DNA of 64,000 nucleotides from Myxococcus eversor (lineage in GTDB: Bacteria > Myxococcota > Myxococcia > Myxococcales > Myxococcaceae), in NCBI RefSeq assembly GCF_010894455.1, contig NZ_JAAIXY010000007.1:402934-466933 (forward strand), given 5' to 3'. Below, in pieces: positions 9,232 to 18,343 of the stretch. Numbering within the stretch: the stretch's first letter is position 1; every line of letters begins with the position of its first letter. The notes beneath the pieces were generated by a model, which saw only the letters and a program-made list of their open reading frames with translations, made no database searches and was not told the DNA's origin. Both the position numbers and the translations under genes were made by a program.

Positions 9232-9944
9232 CCACCTCCACCCCGCCCTCCTCCACCCGTCCCTCCATCCTCATCGTCGAGGATGATGCGCACCTGCGCG
9301 TCGGGCTCCGGGACAACCTGCTGGACGAGGGCTACATCGTCTCCGAGGCCCCGAGCGCCCGCGACGCGGAGCCGCTCCTGCTCCAGCGCGAGTTCGACCT
9401 GCTCATCCTCGACGTGATGCTCCCCGGCGAGGACGGCTACAGCTTCTGCCGCCGCCTGCGCGCGCAGGGCGTGAAGAGCCTGGTGATGATGCTCACCGCG
9501 CGCTCGCTCGAGGACGACATCGTCCGGGGCTTCGACGCCGGGGCGCAGGACTACCTCACCAAGCCCTACCGCCTGCGGGAGCTGCTCGCGCGCGTGGGCG
9601 CCCTCGTCCGCCGGGCGGGCACGGCGCCCGCTCAGGTGACGACATTCGGCGGCTACTCGCTGGACATGGGGCGCCGCACCGTGACGAAGCCGGATGGCGC
9701 GGGCGTGGAGCTGACGCGCACGGAGTTCGACCTGCTGGCCTATCTGCTTCGCCACCGCGAGCGCGCGCTGCCCCGAGGAGAAATCCTGGACGCGGTGTGG
9801 GGCCGGGACGTGGTGGTGGACCCGCGCACGGTGGACAACTTCGTCTCCAACCTGAAGAAGAAGCTCGGCTGGACGAGCGCCTCGGGATTCACCATCCACA
9901 CCCTTCGCGGGGTGGGCTACCGGATGGAGGTCTCCGCCTCATGA
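9228..9944 (+). CDS. OmpR/PhoB-family response regulator
   Basis: A 238-residue regulator. The receiver domain has the acidic pair in ILIVEDDAHLRVG, phospho-acceptor Asp62 in LLILDVMLPGEDGYS and the Lys in YLTKPYRLREL. It is followed by a winged-helix Trans_reg_C domain (TRTEFDLLAYLLRH, VWGRDVVVDPRTVDNFVSNLKKKLG, RGVGYRM). The start at 9228 overlaps the kinase stop by 4 nt; the long open frame upstream of it lies within the kinase and is shadow. Cognate partner of the upstream histidine kinase. Targets are unknown, but a TonB-like gene follows 165 bp downstream. Confidence 0.93.
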   Translation: MTTSTPPSSTRPSILIVEDDAHLRVGLRDNLLDEGYIVSEAPSARDAEPLLLQREFDLLILDVMLPGEDGYSFCRRLRAQGVKSLVMMLTARSLEDDIVRGFDAGAQDYLTKPYRLRELLARVGALVRRAGTAPAQVTTFGGYSLDMGRRTVTKPDGAGVELTRTEFDLLAYLLRHRERALPRGEILDAVWGRDVVVDPRTVDNFVSNLKKKLGWTSASGFTIHTLRGVGYRMEVSAS

Positions 9945-10109
9945 CAAAACCATGACCAACAGATGGACTGCCTCCGGCCATTCCACGTCACCGACTCCGT
10001 AGTTTGAGTGGTGCGTGGACGGGGCGCTCCAAGCCAACTGCCCACGTCGGAGAATCGCCGCGTGGTGCGGTGGACTCCGGGAGCGCCTGTCGGTGGGAGG
10101 AGGCCTTCC

Positions 10110-10859
10110 GTGTTCAAGTCGGTCATCGAGCGGCAGCGTGCAGGGCGGTTGGGCATGGGGTTGTGGTGGTCCGTCGCGGTCCACGCGGGGTTGTTCGGCG
10201 CGGTCCTCGTCATCTCCTCACGGCCCGCGGAGCTGCCCGAGGAGCCGGAGAAGGAGCACGTCCTGACCCTGTACCAGGGCCGTCAGCAGGTGGCCAAGGG
10301 GTACGCGGCGCCGGCCCAGCCGAAGCAGGCCACTCCGCCGAAGCCGCGCAGGCCCAAGCGCACCACGATGCCCACGCAGATCAACCCGCTTCCCGCCGAC
10401 CCGCAGCCCGTCGAGCCGGAGCCGGTGGCGAATGCGTCTGACACCGACGAGACGGTGCCTCCGGGTGACGGCATCCCGGGTGGCGACCCGAGGGGCGATC
10501 CGAACAGCACCGTCGTCGGCGTGCCGTACATCCCCAACCTGGGGCCCGGCGGCGACAGCACAGGCGAAGAGGTGCTCCCGTTCGGACAGGGAATGACGCA
10601 GCCGGTGCTCCTGGGAGGCCCTCCGCTCGAGTACACCGACCGGGCCCTCATGGCCCGGGTGGAGGGCACGGTCATCGCCAAGTGCGTCGTGTCTCGCGAG
10701 GGGGACGTGCGCGACTGCCGCATCCTCAAGGGCCTGGCGCACATGGACGAGGAGGTGCTGGATGCACTGCACCACCGGCGATACAGCCCCGTGACGTTCC
10801 AGGGGCGTCCGCAGAGCGTCTCCTACGTGTTCACGCTCCGCTTCAAGCTGCCTCGCTGA
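10110..10859 (+). CDS. TonB-family energy transducer
   Basis: A 249-residue inner-membrane protein. A GTG start at 10110 is preferred because GGAGGAGG lies 7 nt upstream; upstream in-frame codons add an unlikely Arg-rich leader. An N-terminal TM helix (LGMGLWWSVAVHAGLFGAVLVIS) is followed by a periplasmic Pro/Lys-rich spacer (PKQATPPKPRRPKR) and a TonB C-terminal domain (about 165-249) with VEGTVIAKCVVSREGDV and a terminal beta strand SYVFTLRFKL. It probably couples proton motive force to outer-membrane transport or acts as one of the many myxobacterial TonB paralogues. No ExbB/ExbD genes are adjacent. Confidence 0.82.
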   Translation: MFKSVIERQRAGRLGMGLWWSVAVHAGLFGAVLVISSRPAELPEEPEKEHVLTLYQGRQQVAKGYAAPAQPKQATPPKPRRPKRTTMPTQINPLPADPQPVEPEPVANASDTDETVPPGDGIPGGDPRGDPNSTVVGVPYIPNLGPGGDSTGEEVLPFGQGMTQPVLLGGPPLEYTDRALMARVEGTVIAKCVVSREGDVRDCRILKGLAHMDEEVLDALHHRRYSPVTFQGRPQSVSYVFTLRFKLPR

Positions 10860-10880
10860 CCTGGGCCCGCCGCGCGTCCG

Positions 10881-11999
10881 TCACAAGTCGTAGCCTCCCA
10901 CGGCGGACGCCGGCACCAGGACGTGCTTGAGCACATACGCCTTGAGCCGCTGACGAACGGGGTCCTCCAACGTGAGGACGACCTGGGGGTGGATGCGGGC
11001 CCCCACCTCGAAGAGCACGGCCTGCATCAACATGCCGTCGTCGGTGATGGCGGCCAGGCGGTCCAGCGTCGGGTCCGAGCGCTCCACCGCACCTTCGTGC
11101 TTCTGGCTCGCGTGGACGATGAGCGCCGAGCCCAGGCACTCCATCTCCTCCACCGTCGTGTAGTGCTCCTTCATGGTGCCCGTCATCTCCTCGCGGTGCG
11201 ACGGCTCGCCCAGCCACAGCCCCTTGCAGTTGGCGAAGGCGAGCCAGGCGGGGTCATGGTCCGGGTCGAACTGGATGGTGACACCCTGGCCCGCCCGCTC
11301 CGCGTAGCCCCGCGGGACGATGGCATCCTCGCGGACGACGAGCCCCAGGCCGGAGTTGGTGCGGAAGAACTGACGGATGATGGGATAGCGCGGGTTCAGG
11401 ACCAGGCACCACGCCCAGGAGTCCAGCGCCTCATCGAACCGGCCCAGCCGCGCGTACGCGTTGCCCAGGAAGAACCACGAGCGGTGGTCATTCGGGTTGA
11501 TGCGCGTCGCGATCTTGTAGTGCTCCAGCGCGGTGGCTCCGTCGCCCGCGAAGTACGCCGCGTCTCCCCGGAAGTTCCACGCGAGATAGCAGTCCGGGCA
11601 CACCTTCGTGGCCTGCTCGTACAGCTTCGCCGCCTCCTCGTAGCGCTTCGCCTGGAAGTGAGGCTCCGCCGCGTCGAGCAGGGCCCGCGCCTTCGGGTTC
11701 TCGGGCCAGTCGAGGATGACGAGCTCGCCGTTCTCCTTCACCACGCGTGGGGCCTCGCGCGGCGCCACGCGCTGCGGCCAGAGCTGGTCCGCCCAGCCCC
11801 CCGGAGGCGAGTCCTTCCCCTCGATGTTGTACGCGACCTGGGAGGCCTCCAGCCGCTTCACTATCTCCGCGGGATTGAGGAAGGGCGGCTTCGACGGCGC
11901 CTCCGACTCCACCTCCGGCGCCGGAGTGGGCACGGGTTTCCCCGTAGAAGCGCAGCCGGCCACGAGCACGAAGCAGAGGAGGACGAGGGGGCGGCGCAC
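10881..11999 (-). CDS. TPR-containing lipoprotein
   Basis: A 372-residue predicted lipoprotein. The signal peptide MRRPLVLLCFVLVAGC has a perfect lipobox (VAGC, +1 Cys16, +2 Ala). A Pro/Glu spacer is followed by TPR helices from about 110 to 225 (AEPHFQAKRYEEAAKLYEQ, NFRGDAAYFAGDGATALEHY, FFLGNAYARLGRFDEAL). The last 140 residues are a separate domain of unknown family that includes EMTGTMKEHYTTVEEMEC. It is transcribed divergently from the M43 gene and converges with the TonB-like gene. Probably a periplasmic or outer-membrane scaffold. Confidence 0.78.
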   Translation of the reverse strand: MRRPLVLLCFVLVAGCASTGKPVPTPAPEVESEAPSKPPFLNPAEIVKRLEASQVAYNIEGKDSPPGGWADQLWPQRVAPREAPRVVKENGELVILDWPENPKARALLDAAEPHFQAKRYEEAAKLYEQATKVCPDCYLAWNFRGDAAYFAGDGATALEHYKIATRINPNDHRSWFFLGNAYARLGRFDEALDSWAWCLVLNPRYPIIRQFFRTNSGLGLVVREDAIVPRGYAERAGQGVTIQFDPDHDPAWLAFANCKGLWLGEPSHREEMTGTMKEHYTTVEEMECLGSALIVHASQKHEGAVERSDPTLDRLAAITDDGMLMQAVLFEVGARIHPQVVLTLEDPVRQRLKAYVLKHVLVPASAVGGYDL

Positions 12000-12127
12000 G
12001 GGAAGCCCTTTCGGTGAACGTTCTCTCCCAGTCTACGCCTCCCTCGCCTCGGGCTTGCCCGCTCGCGAACGATTGAAGCTCATCCTCCCTGGAGGCGCTC
12101 CCGCCCCTGACGCGGGCCGACGCGTTT

Positions 12128-12133
12128 TACAAT
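12128..12133 (+). promoter_or_regulatory. possible -10 element (TACAAT) for the M43 gene
   Basis: TACAAT lies 74 nt upstream of the M43 start in an otherwise GC-rich divergent region. A weak -35 (CTGACG at 12107-12112) sits 15 bp upstream. The -10 is good but the -35 and spacing are poor, so this is tentative. Confidence 0.3.
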
Positions 12134-12206
12134 GATGTCGGACTGTGCCTGAGTTCGAGCCACTGCGATGACGCATCCGCCACGCCCACGAAACTGGAGG
12201 CAGGTC

Positions 12207-13046
12207 ATGGAGCGAAGCAACGCGAGGGCATTCGTCTTGGTGAGCCTGCTGGCCTGGGGGTGTGGTGGAGGGCTCGAACCGATGGAGCCCGACGTCACCG
12301 CTTCACAGTGCGGGACGGAGCACCCCACGGAGCAGACGCTGACTCGCGTGGCGCGGGAGTCGACTCGGAGCGCGAGCGTGGTTCGGCCGCCGGGCTCGGT
12401 GCGAATACCGACCTATGTGCATGTCATCCGCCGGGGCACCGGGGCGGCGAATGGGGATGTCCCGCTGGCGGCGATCAACGCGCAGCTCGACGTGCTGCGC
12501 GCGGCCTACAGTGCCACGCCCTTCGTGTTCGACCTGAAGACGGTGACTCGGACGACGAACGCGACGTGGTACGGGATGGCGCCCGGCAGCGCGGCGGAAC
12601 TGGCGGCGAAGACCGCGTTGCGCCAGGGCGGCAAGGACGCCCTGAATCTGTACCTGGCGAATCCCGGGTCCGGGCTCATCGCGTGGGCGACGTTTCCGTG
12701 GACCGTCGCCGGAGCACAGATCAACGACGGCGTGGTGTTGCTGAATGCCACGTTGCCGGGTGGTACCGCGGCGCCGTACAACCTGGGGAAGACGGCGGTG
12801 CACGAGGTGGGGCACTGGCTGGGCCTGATGCACGTCATGACGGGCTGCGCGACGGACGACGGCGTGAGCGACACGCCTCGGGCCCAGCCCTCATACACGT
12901 GCGCGGTGGCGGTGGACTCGTGTCCGGCCGACCCGGGGCCCGACCCGATCCACAACTACATGGGCTACGCCGATGATGCGTGCATGACCGAGTTCACCCC
13001 GGGCCAGTCGGTTCGCATGGACTCGATGGCGCTCATGTATCGCTGA
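12207..13046 (+). CDS. M43 (pappalysin-like) zinc metallopeptidase, lipoprotein
   Basis: A 279-residue exported zinc peptidase. The ATG at 12207 has GGAGG about 10 nt upstream and gives a lipoprotein signal (FVLVSLLAWGCGGG). The metzincin motif HEVGHWLGLMH is at H199-H209 (HExxHxxGxxH), and the Met-turn region is HNYMGYADDACMTEFTPGQ. Cys pairs around DTPRAQPSYTC and CPADPG are typical of the M43B group, which includes fungal and myxobacterial cytophagalysin/ulilysin relatives. The length fits the catalytic domain alone with no propeptide. It is likely one of several predatory or scavenging proteases in this window. Confidence 0.9.
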   Translation: MERSNARAFVLVSLLAWGCGGGLEPMEPDVTASQCGTEHPTEQTLTRVARESTRSASVVRPPGSVRIPTYVHVIRRGTGAANGDVPLAAINAQLDVLRAAYSATPFVFDLKTVTRTTNATWYGMAPGSAAELAAKTALRQGGKDALNLYLANPGSGLIAWATFPWTVAGAQINDGVVLLNATLPGGTAAPYNLGKTAVHEVGHWLGLMHVMTGCATDDGVSDTPRAQPSYTCAVAVDSCPADPGPDPIHNYMGYADDACMTEFTPGQSVRMDSMALMYR

Positions 13047-13064
13047 CACAAGCGCGCGGACGTT

Positions 13065-13088
13065 CACCGCACGGGCTTCCGTGCGGTG
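13065..13088 (+). terminator. perfect 10-bp hairpin after the M43 gene
   Basis: CACCGCACGG, loop GCTT, CCGTGCGGTG begins 19 nt after the M43 stop. It lacks a clear T tract, so it may act as a transcript-stabilising or weak termination hairpin. Confidence 0.5.
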
Positions 13089-13227
13089 GGCAGTGTCGAG
13101 CGGCCCACGTTCGGCGGGAAAGACTCGCGAGCGGCGCGCGATTTCATTAGGAGCAGCTCGGGCCCGGTGCGCGGGTCCGAGCCACTTGGGACCTCGACTC
13201 CTCGTCCCGTTGACGCCGACCCGGACG

Positions 13228-14715
13228 ATGTCGACTCTCGATTACGACGTGGTGGTGGTGGGCGCGGGCTTTGGTGGGCTGGCCACCGCCCTGGAGCTGA
13301 CGCGGCGGGGCGCTCGGGTGGCGCTCTGCGAGACGCTGAGCTACCCGGGTGGCTGCGCCAGCACGTTCCAGCGAGACGGGTACGCCTTCGAGGCGGGTGC
13401 CACGCTGTTCTCCGGCTTCGAGCCCCACCAGCTCTTCGGCCGCTGGATTCGCGAGCACCGGCTGGACGTGACTGTGGACTGGCTGGAGCCGGTGGTGGAG
13501 CTGCGCACGCCGGAGCTGCGGTTGCCCGTGTCGCGGAATCGCGCCCGGTTCATCGATTCGCTGTGCGCGCTGCCCGGTGCGCCAGCCTCTTCGGTGCGAC
13601 GGCTGTTCGACCTTCAGGCTCAGGTGGCGGGAGCGCTCTGGCCCTTGTTCGATGACCCGGACCTGCTGCCGCCCCTGAACCTCAAGGCGCTGCTTCGACA
13701 CGCGGGACGGATTCACCGGTACGCGCCGCTCGCGCGATGGATGGGGAGACCGCTGGGGGCCGTGCTGGAGCACCTGGGGCTCTCTCGCTTCACGCCGCTT
13801 CGCACATATCTGGATGCGCTCTGTCAAATCACCGTTCAGTGCTCGGCTGGGGAAGCGGAGGCGCCGTTCGCGCTCGCGGCCATGGACTACTACTGGCGCG
13901 GCACGGGCCACGTGAGAGGTGGAATCGGAGTGCTGGCGAAGGCGCTGGCGCATGCGGTGGAGGAGCGCGGGGGGACAGTGCTCCTGGCGAACAGGGTGAA
14001 GGCCATCGAGCCTCGGGACGGAGGCTGGCGGGTGCGGACGCGGCGAGGTGAACTGCACGCACGACACGTCGTGGCCAACCTGTTGCCGAGCGGGGTGATG
14101 AAGCTCGCGGGCCTGTCACCCGAGCGCGTTCCCCGACTGAGGGACTTGTCCGAGCGTGTCGCGGAGGGCTGGGGCGCGGCCATGCTCTATCGAGTGGTGA
14201 CAGCGCCTGGCGTCGGTGCCGCCGAAGCGAGCCATCTGGAGCTGGTGCAGGACCCTCGGGCGCCCTTCATCGAAGGCAACCACGTCTTCATGTCCATCAG
14301 CGGCGACACGGACACCGGCCGCGCGCCCGAGGGGCTCCGCACGGTGACGGCGTCGACGCACGTCCCGCTGAAGACGCTGCGCGCAGGGACTCCGGAGGAA
14401 CAGGCGCGCTACATCGCGGCCATCCAGTCGCGCATGCGCGAGGGGCTGGAGCGACTGGCACCCGAGTGGATGACCGGAGTCGCCCATGAGCTGACGGGCT
14501 CGCCGCGCACGTTTCAGCGTTTCACGCAGCGGGAGGGCGGCGCGGTGGGGGGCGTTCCCCGGCGCGCGGGATGGAGCCACTACCAGCACCTGGGCCCCCT
14601 GCGCGTCATGGAGGGACTGTGGCTGGTGGGTGACTCGGTGTTTCCAGGTCAGAGCACGCTGGCCACCGCCGTGGGCGGCGTGCGCACCGCGGCGAGCATC
14701 GCGAATCAGCGATGA
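13228..14715 (+). CDS. phytoene desaturase/CrtISO-like FAD oxidoreductase
   Basis: A 495-residue flavoprotein of the phytoene dehydrogenase/carotene isomerase superfamily. The N-terminal Rossmann motif is VVVVGAGFGGLATALELTRRG, followed by a typical CSTF-like region (YPGGCASTFQRDGYAFEAGATLFSG). Mid-protein RGGIGVLAKALAHAVEERGG and C-terminal LWLVGDSVFPGQSTLATAVGG match the FAD-binding C-terminal motif. The ATG at 13228 begins immediately before the fold. The product could be a carotenoid or retinoid-like desaturase, saturase or isomerase; the exact reaction cannot be assigned, and no other carotenoid gene is nearby. Its last codons lie inside a 36-bp direct repeat. Confidence 0.8.
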   Translation: MSTLDYDVVVVGAGFGGLATALELTRRGARVALCETLSYPGGCASTFQRDGYAFEAGATLFSGFEPHQLFGRWIREHRLDVTVDWLEPVVELRTPELRLPVSRNRARFIDSLCALPGAPASSVRRLFDLQAQVAGALWPLFDDPDLLPPLNLKALLRHAGRIHRYAPLARWMGRPLGAVLEHLGLSRFTPLRTYLDALCQITVQCSAGEAEAPFALAAMDYYWRGTGHVRGGIGVLAKALAHAVEERGGTVLLANRVKAIEPRDGGWRVRTRRGELHARHVVANLLPSGVMKLAGLSPERVPRLRDLSERVAEGWGAAMLYRVVTAPGVGAAEASHLELVQDPRAPFIEGNHVFMSISGDTDTGRAPEGLRTVTASTHVPLKTLRAGTPEEQARYIAAIQSRMREGLERLAPEWMTGVAHELTGSPRTFQRFTQREGGAVGGVPRRAGWSHYQHLGPLRVMEGLWLVGDSVFPGQSTLATAVGGVRTAASIANQR

Positions 14716-14723
14716 GCCAGCTC
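14688..14723. repeat. 36-bp direct repeat, copy 1
   Basis: A perfect 36-bp sequence (CGCGGCGAGC...GAGCCAGCTC) covering the last codons and stop of the flavoprotein gene. An identical copy is at 14779-14814, 91 bp away, over the end of the opposing gene. Confidence 0.9.
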
Positions 14724-14778
14724 AGTCATGCGAAAGGCTCCGCTCCTCCGCGCCGCCGCGTGTCGTGGCCGGTCACCT

Positions 14779-14814
14779 CGCGGCGAGCATCGCGAATCAG
14801 CGATGAGCCAGCTC
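14779..14814. repeat. 36-bp direct repeat, copy 2
   Basis: Identical to 14688-14723. On the minus strand it supplies the final residues (ELAHR) and stop of the ethanolamine ammonia-lyase fusion. The 55 bp between the copies contain no recognised feature. Confidence 0.9.
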
Positions 14815-17076
14815 CGGCACCGCTCGCAGCTCCGTCACTCCGCCCTTGGAAGGCAGCGGCAGCCGCGTCGTGGCGGTCAGCTCCGCGAGGATGCCTACCG
14901 CTTCTCGCGCCGCTGACTCCGGACGCACGCTCGTGTTGGAGATGCCCGCGATGAGCCGGGTGATGTCGTGGTCCGCCCTGCCCTGTCGCCACCACGTGCT
15001 CGCGGCAGGCGCAGTGAGATACGCGGAGAAGGCATGGTGCCCGGAGCCCGGGCGCTCGCCGATGACGTGGATGAGCGCTCGCGGCGTGCTGTCCTCCGCT
15101 TCACCGAACAACAGCTCACCCACCTGATAGCCGGCCCTCACGCGTCCGTGCTTCAGCACCAGGTGCTCCGGCGCCACCTTCCACCCTCCCGCCTCCAGCT
15201 CACGCCGCAGCTCCGTCAGGAATGGGGACAGGTGCCCCTCGTCCATCAGCGAGCGCGCATCCAAGCCGTCCGAGACGAGAATCTGCGCGTTCCAGCGCCC
15301 CTCGTGCCGCAGCCGCAGCATCCGCACCGCCAGCTCGGAAGCCCCGTCCAGCCGCTCCCCCGCCGGTGGATGCAGGATGTAGTCGCGACGGTCCTCCGCG
15401 CACGTGCGCAGCATCACCGCCTCGGGAATCCCAGCCACCGCCGCGTCCGTCAGCTCCGACCAGAGCCCCACCTTCGCGTCCTCGTACAAGGCGCGCAGCT
15501 CCCGCTCCAGCGACGGCTCCAGCTCCCACGGCGTCTCGCCATGCCCCACGGCCAGCGGCACGCTCCGCTCACGCACCGCCGCCATCTCGGAGCGCGCCTC
15601 GTCCAGGATGCTCGCGTCCGAGCGAACGTCCCCCTTGCGACGGCGATACTGCAGATAGACCCAGGCCGGGTCTCCGAAATGCTCGGTGGGCCGCCCCGCT
15701 TCGTCGATGACGCCGAGCGACTGGAAGAAGGCCCACATCCGGTCATCGACCTTCAGCCCCTTCGTCTCTCGCAGCCGCACGTGGTCCTGGAAGCTCGTCG
15801 TCAGGTAGCTGAGCATCGGGTCATTGCGCGTGGGCAGCGCCATCAGATAGCCCGGCGCGGCCTCCACCACCTGCTCCTGACACCAGGTCAGGTCATCCAG
15901 CGACACGTCCATGTGCAGCGTCGAGCACACGTCCAGGCCAATCATCAGCCCGTGCAGCTTGCCCATGACGATGTCCTCCAGGCAGCAGCGCACCAGCTGC
16001 TCCCGGGTGCGGAACACCTCCGGACCGATGAACCCCGCCACGTCATTCACATGCACCCACGGCGCCTGCGTCCGCCCCGCCCCGAGCTGAGCCAGGGCCA
16101 CGCGCGCCTTCAACGCCCGGGCGAAGCCGTACTTGCGTGACTCGTGCACCAGCATGTCGCAACCGAAGTGGTGCCCGTTCGTCGCGTCCGCGCCCTGCCC
16201 CGTCTCGAAGTAGAGCCCGTAGCGCCCCGTCCGGCTCGCCGCGTGCGCCGACATCTTCTCGAGCGTGAGGTCGAAGGTGCGGTTCGCCGCCTCGTTGCCC
16301 GCCAGGCTCTGGAACCAGATGCCCGTGGAGCCGGGCCGCAGGGCCTCCACCTTCGCCTGCACGTCGATGTGCGAGAGCACGCAGTGAGGCATCACCTCCG
16401 TGAGCCCGAAGGTGACGAGGATGTCGTGCAGCGCGGACTCCACCGCGGCCACGGACTCCGGCGCGGACGACACCGGATTCGTCCCGAGCACCACGTCGCC
16501 CACCGCGAAGGACCAGCCGTTGAACACCTGCCAGCGGATGTCCTCCGGGTGGTCCGTGGGCGAGTTCGGCTGGAGCCGCGCGCCCAGATATCCCTTCGCC
16601 CCCAGATTGCTGCCCGGCAGCGGATGGAAGATGCGCGAGCCCACCGCCTTCAGCTCCGCGTCGCTCATCAGCTTCACGACACACGCGATGACGTCGCTGC
16701 CCAGGCCGCCCAGGATGGACTTCACGTCCGCCTCGTCGGCCGTGAGCAGGTACGACTTGAGCTGTCCCAGCGTCCAGTCACCCAGCCGCTGGAGCAGCTC
16801 CACGTCCAACGCTTCCATCATGAAGGCGTGGAGCCGGTCCTCGAAGGGAGGGTGCGAATGCAGCTCGCCCAACCGCGTGCGAGCCAGCAACGCGCGGGCA
16901 TTGGCCCGGGAGTCCTCGTCGGCGGCGGCGATACCGAGGGCCTCGTCGCCCTCCTTGAACGCATTGGCGGCGCCGAGAATCCGCTGGAAGAGACGCGAGT
17001 CGAAGGAACCCTGAACCCGATGGATGTAGCCGAACACGTCCTCACCGGTGAGGACGTCACGGAGACTGACGCTCAT
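14797..17076 (-). CDS. eutBC: ethanolamine ammonia-lyase, EutB-EutC fusion
   Basis: A 759-residue protein joining both subunits of the adenosylcobalamin-dependent lyase that converts ethanolamine to acetaldehyde and ammonia. Residues 1 to about 460 match the large subunit EutB (FQRILGAANAFKEGDE, GLGSDVIACVVKLMSDAEL, FNGWSFAVGDVVLGTNPVS, QSLAGNEAANRTFDL, HVNDVAGFIGPEVFRT). From about 470 it matches the small, B12-binding EutC (ILVSDGLDARSLMDEGHL, LIHVIGERPGSGHHAFSAYL, ISNTSVRPESAAREAV). The subunits are normally separate genes. The ATG at 17076 starts the EutB domain; the upstream open frame is shadow. No eutA, transporter or microcompartment genes are adjacent. Confidence 0.92.
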   Translation of the reverse strand: MSVSLRDVLTGEDVFGYIHRVQGSFDSRLFQRILGAANAFKEGDEALGIAAADEDSRANARALLARTRLGELHSHPPFEDRLHAFMMEALDVELLQRLGDWTLGQLKSYLLTADEADVKSILGGLGSDVIACVVKLMSDAELKAVGSRIFHPLPGSNLGAKGYLGARLQPNSPTDHPEDIRWQVFNGWSFAVGDVVLGTNPVSSAPESVAAVESALHDILVTFGLTEVMPHCVLSHIDVQAKVEALRPGSTGIWFQSLAGNEAANRTFDLTLEKMSAHAASRTGRYGLYFETGQGADATNGHHFGCDMLVHESRKYGFARALKARVALAQLGAGRTQAPWVHVNDVAGFIGPEVFRTREQLVRCCLEDIVMGKLHGLMIGLDVCSTLHMDVSLDDLTWCQEQVVEAAPGYLMALPTRNDPMLSYLTTSFQDHVRLRETKGLKVDDRMWAFFQSLGVIDEAGRPTEHFGDPAWVYLQYRRRKGDVRSDASILDEARSEMAAVRERSVPLAVGHGETPWELEPSLERELRALYEDAKVGLWSELTDAAVAGIPEAVMLRTCAEDRRDYILHPPAGERLDGASELAVRMLRLRHEGRWNAQILVSDGLDARSLMDEGHLSPFLTELRRELEAGGWKVAPEHLVLKHGRVRAGYQVGELLFGEAEDSTPRALIHVIGERPGSGHHAFSAYLTAPAASTWWRQGRADHDITRLIAGISNTSVRPESAAREAVGILAELTATTRLPLPSKGGVTELRAVPELAHR

Positions 17077-17188
17077 GACGCGGGACAATGTATCCGGCGT
17101 TCCATTCCGGTAGCCATGCCCGCACCGCGCTGTCCGGTGGAGGACGCCTGAGGGCTCGCTCCCCAGTCGGACGGGGCCTGGGGCCGGT

Positions 17189-18343
17189 TCACTCGGCCAG
17201 CAGGCCCGACCAGAAGCCCACCATCCGGACCACGTCCGCCGCCCCCGCCTTCTTGTCCACCTCCGCATGGCTGATGAGGGGCGTGGAGAGCTGGTGTACC
17301 TCCGTGTAGGGGCGCAATGCCTCCGCCAGCAACACGGACTCCATGGCTGGAATCACCGTGTCCCCGGCGCCATGGAGCAGATACACGGGCGCGGCTGGCG
17401 CGGGAGACCGGTCCGGCGACATCGACGGGTCCGCGGCGAACCCCTGGACCAGTGGCAGGAGCAGCGGCCCCAGCGCCGCCACGTCCCGCGTGTTCACATA
17501 CCCCATCAGCTTCGAGGCCGGCTCGGGCATGCGGGTCTGCAGCACCCGTGCATGGGCGAACGTCTCCTCCGCCAGTTTGCCGTCCTTCTGAGTCTGGTGC
17601 GACGCGCGCAGGAAGGTCCGGATGCCCTCGCGCAGCGGCTCCACCTGCTCGGGTGGAACCAGCCGGTCCGCCACGTTGAGCAGGATGATGACCACGCCGT
17701 AGTCATGCGGCGCCAGGCGCGAGCCATCCGGCAACACCCCACTGCACAGGAAGGCCAACACCCGGGGCAGGTCTCCATGCCCTCCGAAGGAGAGCGTGGC
17801 GGCGACCTTGTCTCGAAGCGCGGGCCGTCCCGCCGCGACGATGGAGAGCCCTCCCGAGAAGCTGATGCCGAACAGGTCCACCTTCCCGCCGGGCGCCAGG
17901 TCCTCGCGCGAAGCGGTCCACAGCGCCGCGTCCTCGATGACGTCGGGGAGCCGTGGAGTGAATTCGTAGCGCAGGAGGTCCGGCGGCTCGGGCGTGAGCA
18001 CCGTCTGCCCGCCCGTCGCCAGGTCCTTGGCCAGCTTCACCAGCCGGGGCTCGTCGATGCCCTCGGCATGGACACCCGAGGTCAGCACCACCGTGCGCCC
18101 TCGCACCTCGTGAGGCCGGTACAGGCGCGCGCGCACCTCGCCGTGCCGGGTGGGCACCCGCAGGTCGCTGACGTCATAGGGCCCATTGCGCCACCGGGCC
18201 ACCACCTCGGGCACCGAGCCCTCCATCCCCGCGGCTCGGACGACAAACGACAGGCCTGGCAGCCAGTGCAGCCCCAGCAGCACCACGCCCACCAGCACCA
18301 CGGCCAGGCCCAGGCCCAGGTTCCGCCAGGTGGCTCGCCTCAC
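17189..18343 (-). CDS. alpha/beta-hydrolase, membrane-anchored
   Basis: A 384-residue protein with an N-terminal TM or uncleaved signal (LGLGLAVVLVGVVLLGLHWLPGL) and an alpha/beta-hydrolase fold. The nucleophile elbow GISFSGGLS puts the catalytic Ser at 163; YLLHGAGDTVIP near the end supplies the usual acid/loop region, and HQLSTPLISHAEV likely holds the catalytic His. A GTG start at 18343 is chosen because it overlaps the stop of the upstream kinase (GTGA), indicating translational coupling. The substrate, probably an ester or lipid in the envelope, is unknown. The coupling suggests kinase and hydrolase act in one pathway. Confidence 0.72.
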   Translation of the reverse strand: MRRATWRNLGLGLAVVLVGVVLLGLHWLPGLSFVVRAAGMEGSVPEVVARWRNGPYDVSDLRVPTRHGEVRARLYRPHEVRGRTVVLTSGVHAEGIDEPRLVKLAKDLATGGQTVLTPEPPDLLRYEFTPRLPDVIEDAALWTASREDLAPGGKVDLFGISFSGGLSIVAAGRPALRDKVAATLSFGGHGDLPRVLAFLCSGVLPDGSRLAPHDYGVVIILLNVADRLVPPEQVEPLREGIRTFLRASHQTQKDGKLAEETFAHARVLQTRMPEPASKLMGYVNTRDVAALGPLLLPLVQGFAADPSMSPDRSPAPAAPVYLLHGAGDTVIPAMESVLLAEALRPYTEVHQLSTPLISHAEVDKKAGAADVVRMVGFWSGLLAE

